Virus record (IMG/VR): IMGVR_UViG_3300047476_000617
Coordinates: 1 to 44,766 of that record
Reading direction: 5' to 3' (one strand)
Source: a virus
Length of the DNA: 44,766 nt
Within the stretch, counting starts at the first letter, position 1; every line of letters begins with the position of its first letter. Positions 38,672-44,766 of the stretch are shown one piece after another. The position numbers and the translations under genes are program-made. The notes under the pieces are model-generated. The model saw nothing but the letters and a program-made list of their open reading frames with translations, was not told the DNA's origin and did no database searches.

Positions 38672-39508
38672 TTACGTATTAAGAGTTCTCTTAACGATTT
38701 CTTCAATGGCAGCGATACGGTCTTCGCGAGTGTTTAGCACGCGAGCGGGAGCAGCTGGAACCTTGTTTGCGTTACCGCCAGCAATCCTAGGGGCTCTCTT
38801 GACCTGTCCACGCATGCGATCGAGCTCTTCGTTGTACTGCTCAAAGCCCGCGTAGATTAGCTGCTCAAGTGAAGCGTTAGGGTAGTCATCGGCAAGGATC
38901 ATTGCCCTACGGACAACTGCTTCCTCGTCAAAGTCTCCATAGGTCTCAGCTAGTGCGGAGATCGAGTCTTCGATCTCGTAGCCCATGCTGGCCTGCTCTT
39001 CTTCTTCTTCTCGCGAAAGCAAGGTCCCCTTCAAGGCGTCAAGCTCAGCCTTCATTGCCTTTAGCTCGGCAGAAGTTGGGTCGTCACCAAATGGGTCTTC
39101 CTCGTAGTCCTCTGACTCCTCGAGGTTGTCCGCAGCCTGCTGAATCATTGCGTTAGCCTGTGCCCAACCGTAGCGCTCAGCTAGCTCGTCGTAGACAGCC
39201 TTTGGATTAGCAGCCACCTGGCGTGCGAGCTCCATGGATGCCTCGATGACCTCTGGGTTTACGCCAGACTCAGCGAACTTGCGGTACGGGCTGAACTTCT
39301 CGAACTCAGAGTCAACACCGGACTGCCACTTGGAGATGACAGGTTCCACCATGCCGTGTAGGGACTTAGGCAATACGCTGTATAGCTCATCCCAAGCTGG
39401 GTTGCCCTTGGCTTCAGGCTCTTCCTGGTCGAACTCTTCTTCGGCTTGTTCTGCCTCTTCGTATTCAGTTTCGACCTGGTCGTCTTCGTATTCGTATTCG
39501 TCGGACAT
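38672..39508 (-). CDS. Capsid scaffolding protein
   Basis: This 278-residue protein is extremely acidic (the first 35 residues are mainly Asp, Glu and Tyr) and helical in the centre (MKAELDALKGTLLSREEEEE). It ends in a basic C-terminus (MRGQVKRAPRIAGG, then EIVKRTLNT) that would contact the coat protein. This is the standard design of a scaffolding protein, encoded directly before the capsid gene. No protease domain is visible, so it is probably expelled rather than digested. Confidence 0.8.
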   Translation of the reverse strand: MSDEYEYEDDQVETEYEEAEQAEEEFDQEEPEAKGNPAWDELYSVLPKSLHGMVEPVISKWQSGVDSEFEKFSPYRKFAESGVNPEVIEASMELARQVAANPKAVYDELAERYGWAQANAMIQQAADNLEESEDYEEDPFGDDPTSAELKAMKAELDALKGTLLSREEEEEQASMGYEIEDSISALAETYGDFDEEAVVRRAMILADDYPNASLEQLIYAGFEQYNEELDRMRGQVKRAPRIAGGNANKVPAAPARVLNTREDRIAAIEEIVKRTLNT

Positions 39509-39517
39509 AATGCTCCC

Positions 39518-41584
39518 TTACTGTTGTGGTTGTCCTTGCATTGGAGGCTGTGCTCCGAGTTGCATCTGCTGGATCTGTGCAGCCTGCAATGCCGCAAGAG
39601 CCATTTCGTGCATGTCGATGTGCTTGTTCAACTCAGCCTTCTGGCTGTTTGTTAGCAAGTCAAATGCTGGACTCTTACGGAAGTTGTCGTGTTCTTCAAT
39701 GTGAACAGCGTGGTTGTCCCACTTGTTTACAGGGATAACAGCTGGTGGCATTAGTGGCTGACCGCTGTCTTGGTTAATCATCGCTGGGTTGCCCTGCTCG
39801 ACTCCCTGCTGCCACATCTGGTAGTGACGCATTACGTCCATCTCGCCTAGTGACTTGAACATAACGTTCTCACGCTGTGCACGTAGCTCGTCAGGTCGAG
39901 TACCGCGGTTGTCGGTGTAACGGCTGAGGGTTGCGATGTCTAGCAGCTCCAAGCCCTCCTCTGGTGGAATCATGCCTAGTCGCATCATGTCCATAACCAG
40001 TGCCTGCTTAGCAGCCTTAGAGGTAGGTAGAGCCGAACCAGCTTCGATTCTGATGTCAGTGCCGCGAGCAATGTCAGCGCCACGGAACATCTCAGCAGAG
40101 AAGCCGTTGTTGTCACCAGTCACCTTGACGGTACGCTCACCAGTCCAGTACTCAGCTGCCAAGGTTAGAGCGGCACGCGCAACCTGCGAAAGACCCTCTT
40201 CAATCGAGGCGAAGGTCGGGGCTAGGTAGCTGTCGTCACGCTCTTGCAGGTAAGCAATAGCGGTAGCAGCTTCTACACCTGGAGGGGTAGAGCCGCGGGA
40301 TACTTCGTGCTGACCAGAGATGTTCTCGAGGTCGTTGTCCAGTGCCTGAAGCTCCTCAGCTACGTAAGGAGGAAGCTGAGGCATTGGAGCAGAAGCTGGG
40401 TACTCGAATCCTGGGCGTACGCCGATGTACTGACCTGGAGCAGTCGAGATCTTCGACACAGTCAGGGAGCCCTCGCGGTAGTAAACCTGTGGCTTGGCCA
40501 TCATGTTCTTAGCCTGGATGCGCTGTGAACGGGTGCGGTTAATCTCACGCTGTAGCGGGATGATGTCGTCAATCACGCAAGCTGGGTAGTACTGACCGCT
40601 AGGGATGTGGTCGAACTTGATGATCGGGAAATCCTTGTAACCCATTGGGAAGCCATCTAGCGATGCTTCGACAATGATGTCGTCAACGATAGTAATGTAG
40701 CCGCCCTTTGGGAGAAGCTTCGTAGTGCCTGGCTTAATCCATGCTTCGATAACTAGGCTTGCGTCAGGCTTGCTGTTGTTCTCTCGGATATCCAAAGCCG
40801 AGGAAATGTCGGCAATCTCAGTAGCGGCTACAACGGTAGGCTGCTTGTCCTTAGGGATGAGATCGTCGTAGGTCATCTTTAGCCACTCAATAGGCTTTGT
40901 GTATACGTGCAGCACATATGGCTGCTTGCGGTGATCCACGATGGACAGGTCCGGAACAAACACGTTGAATGGAGAGACGTGGTCGATGCAGATGTCGCCA
41001 TCCTGCTCGCTCCAGTCATCATACTTCTCGGAGTCCCAGTAGACCTTCATGTATCCCAGTCCAAGAACGGAGATGTCTCGTGCTACAAGTCGCATTTCGT
41101 GAGCGACGTGTAGGCGGTCATACATGCTGTCCCAGATCTGAGTTGCGGCATTAGCTGCAAATACATCTTCGATGTCGTTGGATGCAGGTAGAGCTACTGC
41201 GGAAGGCTTCTGGGAGGTCAGCTTCGCAATCTCAGTACGGACGATGGGACGAACCTTGTTGATGGTGATGCGTGGCAAGTTCTTGTCGCCACGTGGGAGC
41301 TGTGACAGGCCGCTCTTGGTTGAGTCCCACGCTACGTACTGCTTACCACGCTCAAAGGACATGTTCATGTACCACTGCCGTACACGCCACTGTTTTGCGT
41401 CCTTAGACTTTTGGTACTCGCTCTTTAGGTAGTTGACTAGCTTCTTACCCTTGTCAGACTTCTGGAGCTTTTTCAACTCCTCATCGGACAGTAGGCCATT
41501 CGCTACATCCTCGACGATAAAGTCTACGGAGTCACTGGACTCCATATTCCTTTCGGATGGCATCGAAATCGTATTCGTCATCAT
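39518..41584 (-). CDS. Portal protein
   Basis: This 688-residue protein has the order of portal features: INKVRPIVRTEIAKLTSQKP, an aromatic wing region (ISVLGLGYMKVYWDSEKYDD), the central IIPLQREINRTRSQRIQAKN stem and a C-terminal helical/Gln-rich crown ending QPPMQGQPQQ. It lies between the terminase and the scaffold genes. The start is at one of two adjacent ATGs (41584, 41581) behind GAGGT; ATG 41545 is a shorter alternative with poorly spaced AAGGA. It overlaps the 41532-41852 gene by 53 bases. Confidence 0.88.
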   Translation of the reverse strand: MMTNTISMPSERNMESSDSVDFIVEDVANGLLSDEELKKLQKSDKGKKLVNYLKSEYQKSKDAKQWRVRQWYMNMSFERGKQYVAWDSTKSGLSQLPRGDKNLPRITINKVRPIVRTEIAKLTSQKPSAVALPASNDIEDVFAANAATQIWDSMYDRLHVAHEMRLVARDISVLGLGYMKVYWDSEKYDDWSEQDGDICIDHVSPFNVFVPDLSIVDHRKQPYVLHVYTKPIEWLKMTYDDLIPKDKQPTVVAATEIADISSALDIRENNSKPDASLVIEAWIKPGTTKLLPKGGYITIVDDIIVEASLDGFPMGYKDFPIIKFDHIPSGQYYPACVIDDIIPLQREINRTRSQRIQAKNMMAKPQVYYREGSLTVSKISTAPGQYIGVRPGFEYPASAPMPQLPPYVAEELQALDNDLENISGQHEVSRGSTPPGVEAATAIAYLQERDDSYLAPTFASIEEGLSQVARAALTLAAEYWTGERTVKVTGDNNGFSAEMFRGADIARGTDIRIEAGSALPTSKAAKQALVMDMMRLGMIPPEEGLELLDIATLSRYTDNRGTRPDELRAQRENVMFKSLGEMDVMRHYQMWQQGVEQGNPAMINQDSGQPLMPPAVIPVNKWDNHAVHIEEHDNFRKSPAFDLLTNSQKAELNKHIDMHEMALAALQAAQIQQMQLGAQPPMQGQPQQ

Positions 41585-41852
41585 CTACCTCTAGATAGTT
41601 CTCAGTTATTAGTACTGCTTGGTCGGGTGCTGCTAGTTGATTTCCGCTTGCTGCCATCACTTGTTGGAACGCTAGCGGGTCCTTCACTGCCAGAAGGTTC
41701 ACTGTCTGGCTCAGAAGCGTTGCCGTCTCCAAAGTAGTCGAGATTAGCCCCTGTGTTGCTTTGTTCAGGCTTCTCGTCATTAGCCAGAACGATAGGGGCA
41801 GGATCAGTAAGAAGCTCAGCAGTAGCAGCGATTGAAATGTCTCTAATGTCAT
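41532..41852 (-). CDS. Membrane protein overprinted on its upstream neighbour
   Basis: GAAAGG stands eight bases before ATG 41852, and the frame gives 106 residues: an N-terminal membrane span (FQSLLLLSFLLILPLSFWLM), a helix (LISTTLETATLLSQTVNLLA), the motif KDPLAFQQVMAASG and an acidic C-terminus. 251 bases overlap the 3' part of the 41602-42126 gene in another frame. Both frames look protein-like. Similar short membrane proteins with a KDP..FQ motif occur beside portal genes of actinophages. Function unknown. Confidence 0.55.
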   Translation of the reverse strand: MTLETFQSLLLLSFLLILPLSFWLMTRSLNKATQGLISTTLETATLLSQTVNLLAVKDPLAFQQVMAASGNQLAAPDQAVLITENYLEVDDDEYDFDAIRKEYGVQ

Positions 41853-42126
41853 TTACAAGCCTTTCGGTCACCGCAGGGATGCGGTCTAGTCTCTCTTTTA
41901 GTGTGGTGTTCTCAGTGCGTAGCGCATTTGCTACTTCTGGAGTCGCGAAGCCGAGCTGGTCAGCGATTGCGACAAATACGTTATAGCTCAGATAGACCAT
42001 TCCGTAGTAGTCAATCTGAGTATCCAAGTCAATCAGTAGGTTGTCTGGTTTCCCAGTCACGCCCGTGACAACACAACGATTCGGGATGTGTGGAGCCCGC
42101 TCGTGTAGTTTAAACTCTCTAGCCAT
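41602..42126 (-). CDS. Hypothetical protein with low-complexity tail
   Basis: ATG 42126 overlaps the terminase stop as TAATG. The 174-residue product has an N-terminal sheet (HIPNRCVVTGVTGKPDNLLI, then VYLSYNVFVAIADQLGF) and a helix (LRTENTTLKERLDRIPAVTE). A Ser/Pro/Glu-rich tail follows from about residue 120. The tail region coincides with the overprinted membrane gene and is probably disordered. It may be a head-assembly or host-interaction protein. Confidence 0.55.
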   Translation of the reverse strand: MAREFKLHERAPHIPNRCVVTGVTGKPDNLLIDLDTQIDYYGMVYLSYNVFVAIADQLGFATPEVANALRTENTTLKERLDRIPAVTERLVNDIRDISIAATAELLTDPAPIVLANDEKPEQSNTGANLDYFGDGNASEPDSEPSGSEGPASVPTSDGSKRKSTSSTRPSSTNN

Positions 42127-43643
42127 TATTCCCATCCTACGGCATCTTCTGCCGTTGACCTAAACTTCCACCCTGAAAGTCCAGGATCTCTCCTGTTATC
42201 AAATTGAGCAATGACAGGCGTATCATCAAAGTCCATAAAACGTTCCTTTAATCCTTTTATTGTATCAGGGGTTAGGTCATCCATGAGTGTAAAGAAGTAT
42301 CTTGAAGAATCAAAAGCGTGATTATTTTTCTCCTGGATTCCTTCAAGCTTATTCAAGGTCAGCTCTTGCTGACGGTTTGCACGACGTTTGTATTTCAGCT
42401 TTGATAGCTCTGAAATCAAGTTAGGGCAGTCATCGGTGATCTGCCAGAACGGTCTTTGAGTGTTCGGGTTCACCTTCATGTACTGCTGCATCTTGTTCAG
42501 ACCGACACCGATTTGCTTTGGGATGATGTCGATTACAACATTCATGCCATGCAGGTTAAACTCCTGCTGGTAGCTGGTTCCCTTGACACCGTTTGTCTGC
42601 GCCAAAGCAGGGTCACCGACCACCAGGTACGGCTCAACGCCAAGGTCTCGATTCATCTTGTGGAATACTTCGGCATGCTCAGCGATAGTCATGTGCGACT
42701 GGTAGTGCTCAGCGAACGTGACAATCTGGCCATCTGGCGCAACTGCGTGCCAGAGGATAGCTGTTGGGTCGCGCCAGCCATAGTCGATGCTGACATAAAC
42801 CCTGTGCCGCCCAGTTAGCCTGAAGTTCTCTGGCGGGATGGTGTGGCTTAGCTGGTTGAAGTCCTTGAAGACTGCGCCACCAACCTGAATGAACTGACCC
42901 TTCTCACGAATAGCTCTCTGCTCCGGAGTCAGCGAGCTTAGGTACTCCTCGATCGCGCCCTTGTCCAGGTACGGGTTGTCGGTCATCTCGACCTCGATAA
43001 CGCCGAACGATGGGTGGCCCTCCTTGCCTGGCAAGTAAACCTGCTCGTAGATGTACTCCATACCCTCAACTGGGGTAAGGGTCATCCACCAGTCACCGTT
43101 CGTGTCAACTAGACGTGCTCGACATTCGTCGTACACTAGCTCTGGCGGCTCCTCGTCGAAGTGGACAAAGTGTCGTGAGGTTCCAGCGAACTTCTGCAGG
43201 TCCTGGTCGTAGGACATAAACTCGACGAAGGAGCCGTTCTCAAGCGTGAGAACCCTGCGTTCTTTGCTATAGCTATCGTCCCAGGATCCGTTGATTAGCA
43301 GGCTTTTCGGAACCCACTGTTGGAACTGTGGAAGCAAAATCTTGTCGATACCAGAGGCAAAGTCAACGCCAACCACACGTCCTCTGACTGGGGCATCTGG
43401 GGTGTCTCTGTGTGGGTGTTCGCCCTTCAGATAACGGATGTCCTCGATAACGCCTGCCACGGTCTTACCGGAACGGTTACCTCCAATGTATAGACGGTGC
43501 TTGTGTTGGTCTCTCGCGAACTCCTCTTGCTTAGCGTGAGGGCGATACCTGTTCAGGTTGGGCTGAATGGAGGTAAGGCGAAGCTGCTCAGACGCTTTGT
43601 ACAGCGACTCAATAGCTGAGGCTTTCTTTGCGGGTCTAGCCAT
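42126..43643 (-). CDS. terL: Terminase large subunit
   Basis: This 505-residue protein carries the ATPase Walker A GGNRSGKT (54-61) and Walker B HFVHFDEEPP (D163, E164). The RNase H-like nuclease follows: SIDYGW (D287), VVGDPA (D344) and NNHAFDSSRYF (D445). It cuts and translocates DNA into proheads through the portal. The gene starts directly after the endonuclease-like gene (8-base overlap). The divergent fibre operon lies only about 0.5 kb upstream. Confidence 0.95.
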   Translation of the reverse strand: MARPAKKASAIESLYKASEQLRLTSIQPNLNRYRPHAKQEEFARDQHKHRLYIGGNRSGKTVAGVIEDIRYLKGEHPHRDTPDAPVRGRVVGVDFASGIDKILLPQFQQWVPKSLLINGSWDDSYSKERRVLTLENGSFVEFMSYDQDLQKFAGTSRHFVHFDEEPPELVYDECRARLVDTNGDWWMTLTPVEGMEYIYEQVYLPGKEGHPSFGVIEVEMTDNPYLDKGAIEEYLSSLTPEQRAIREKGQFIQVGGAVFKDFNQLSHTIPPENFRLTGRHRVYVSIDYGWRDPTAILWHAVAPDGQIVTFAEHYQSHMTIAEHAEVFHKMNRDLGVEPYLVVGDPALAQTNGVKGTSYQQEFNLHGMNVVIDIIPKQIGVGLNKMQQYMKVNPNTQRPFWQITDDCPNLISELSKLKYKRRANRQQELTLNKLEGIQEKNNHAFDSSRYFFTLMDDLTPDTIKGLKERFMDFDDTPVIAQFDNRRDPGLSGWKFRSTAEDAVGWE

Positions 43644-44070
43644 GGATGAGCTTTACCAAATCCCTAAGAGGAAGGCGGACAATAGTGCTGTCAGGGCTAC
43701 TAACACCAAAGCGAAGATTGGATAGGTCGCCCAGGTTGGCGTACGCCCACCACTCACCAGCACGTGGGTAGCCAACACCGCTCCGCTGAGTGACAAGAAA
43801 GCCAAAATTAGCTCCAGCATTTTTCTTTTCCTTTTCCGCTTCGGCGTACCACTTGAGGCACTGCTCGTAGCTGGCCTTCTTGGCCATGTCGCCGCCTTTG
43901 AGTTCAAAGACGATAAGTCCGTGGTTCTCATCACGTAGCCATACGTCTCCCTGGTCGTCAGATCCAGTGAGTACGTTCCTGTGTGCCTCAAGCTCTGTAT
44001 AACCAACTGATAGTAAATAGTTTCTTACGGCAGTTTCTGCGCGAGTACCTATGGCCTTAGCCTTACTCAT
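43636..44070 (-). CDS. PD-(D/E)XK endonuclease, resolvase-like
   Basis: This 144-residue protein has GTRAETAVRNYLLSVGY, then GDVWLRDE and IVFELKGGD; E12, D42 and E56xK58 form the Holliday-junction-resolvase-type catalytic set. RBS GAAGGAGAC. It lies directly before the terminase, so it may debranch DNA before packaging. Only 26 bases separate it from the divergent fibre gene at 44097. Confidence 0.7.
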   Translation of the reverse strand: MSKAKAIGTRAETAVRNYLLSVGYTELEAHRNVLTGSDDQGDVWLRDENHGLIVFELKGGDMAKKASYEQCLKWYAEAEKEKKNAGANFGFLVTQRSGVGYPRAGEWWAYANLGDLSNLRFGVSSPDSTIVRLPLRDLVKLIHG

Positions 44071-44096
44071 ATGTCTCCTTCTGGTAAGGTTATTGT

Positions 44097-44681
44097 ATGC
44101 CTATACAGCCGATGAAGCGTGACCTGTCTCAAGTCTCTGAGCCAGCCATAACCGATGTAGATAGTGGCATTACTGCTATACATCATACACTAGGCCCTGC
44201 TGCTTTCCAGGCAAGCCCAGGTTCGCACAGACATGACGGCACTGACTCCCACTTTATCGAGTTGGGGAATCTGAAGGGATCGTCAGTCGATTTTGTTCCA
44301 TTTGGCGGTGCTGCCGAAACTCAGCCAACCTTCAGCGGGACTCCGCTGTTTAGCGGCAGTTACACCAGGGTGGGCAATCTAGTCCACTTCGCGATCGACG
44401 TAGACATGGATAACATCACCAGCTTTGGCTCTGGCCAGTACTACATGGATCTGCCTTTTGTGGCTGCTCGAAACTACCTGTTCAGCGATGGATGCTTGCA
44501 CGATTTTTCTACAGGCGACGAGTATGCGATTCTAGCTCACATGCTGGGCGGAACTAATCGAATCACTTTGCTGTCTACCGCCTCTAACGGCAGGCAAGTC
44601 CATTTCACTAGCAGCGTGCCTGTCAACCTTTCTACTGCCGATAATTTTCACATAGCAGGTACATACCAGATTGCTGAATAA
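44097..44681 (+). CDS. Tail fibre / receptor-binding protein, allele B
   Basis: This complete copy (194 residues, MPIQPMKRDLSQVSEP...) is about 90% identical in protein to the truncated copy at 3-581, with the same end. A TAAGG ribosome site lies seven bases before the ATG; M6 (44109) is an alternative start. The 18 amino-acid changes lie mainly in residues 64-180, and residues 17-62 are identical. It opens the fibre operon when the genome is closed at the 127-bp overlap. Confidence 0.7.
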   Translation: MPIQPMKRDLSQVSEPAITDVDSGITAIHHTLGPAAFQASPGSHRHDGTDSHFIELGNLKGSSVDFVPFGGAAETQPTFSGTPLFSGSYTRVGNLVHFAIDVDMDNITSFGSGQYYMDLPFVAARNYLFSDGCLHDFSTGDEYAILAHMLGGTNRITLLSTASNGRQVHFTSSVPVNLSTADNFHIAGTYQIAE

Positions 44682-44766
44682 GTAAGGTAGAATAAAAGCT
44701 ATGCCAGCACAAACCGTTATTAAGCTACGCAGAGGTACTGCAAGTCAGTGGACCACTGCTAACCCA
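44640..44766. repeat. 127-bp exact repeat of 540-666 (contig end)
   Basis: Identical to 540-666 at an offset of exactly 44,100. See the first copy for interpretation; together they imply a closed length of 44,100 bp. Confidence 0.9.
44701..44766 (+). CDS. Mtd-N-like fibre protein, truncated by the window end
   Basis: The first 22 codons are identical to those of the gene at 601-1053 and the frame runs off the end. It is the same gene met a second time if the genome closes at the 127-bp overlap, not a separate gene. Confidence 0.8.
   Translation, partial: MPAQTVIKLRRGTASQWTTANP

Overview
The window reads as a near-complete genome of a tailed bacteriophage. A WhiB-type regulator (11049-11357) points to an actinobacterial host, and an apparently leaderless repressor transcript fits that. 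Terminase, portal, scaffold, capsid, adaptor and a propeller-like tail hub are present, followed by large Ala/Gln-rich or giant proteins that look like ejection proteins. I see no tape measure, tube or sheath protein, so a short-tailed (podovirus-like) virion is the best reading. The last 666 bases align to the first 666 at an offset of exactly 44,100. The final 127 bases are identical to 540-666 and the rest is about 84% identical. The simplest explanation is a circular or terminally redundant genome of 44.1 kb, whose contig ends carry two alleles of one fibre gene.

Layout. (1) 44097 to the end, then 1-3958, plus strand: fibre and adhesin genes, including a poly-glycine adhesin, then a small HTH protein and a metallophosphoesterase. 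(2) 3942-19299, minus strand: HNH endonuclease, PrimPol/D5 primase-helicase, Cas4-like nuclease, SNF2-like helicase, WhiB, a run of small overlapping genes, a class II glutamine amidotransferase beside a GS-fold amidoligase, and a possible divergent sigma factor nearest the promoter end. (3) 16550-17104, a non-coding block inside region 2: three perfect DnaA boxes, GTGACAGC iterons in a large inverted repeat, and an exact actinobacterial-type Zur box, so a likely replication origin and control region. (4) 19300-19761, a divergent control region with operator-like repeats. (5) 19762-24229, plus strand: repressor, a possible small terminase, small basic proteins, a coiled-coil fibre with 23 short repeats, then holin-like protein, M23 endolysin and a second holin-like protein. 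(6) 24219-44070, minus strand: nuclease, terminase, portal, scaffold, capsid, adaptor, hub and ejection proteins, ending in one 2,765-residue protein.

How it works together. No DNA polymerase, RNA polymerase or integrase is visible. Replication probably combines the phage primase-helicase with host DnaA and host polymerase at the 16.7-17.1 kb origin. The amidoligase plus amidotransferase pair is the most unusual metabolic element: such pairs are predicted to form amide bonds on peptides, proteins or cell-wall components. It lies directly downstream of the origin and Zur box, and its amidoligase carries a cysteine-rich insertion. Other striking elements are three hairpins with different stems but a shared loop, and a membrane-protein gene overprinted on the tail of its upstream neighbour before the portal gene.
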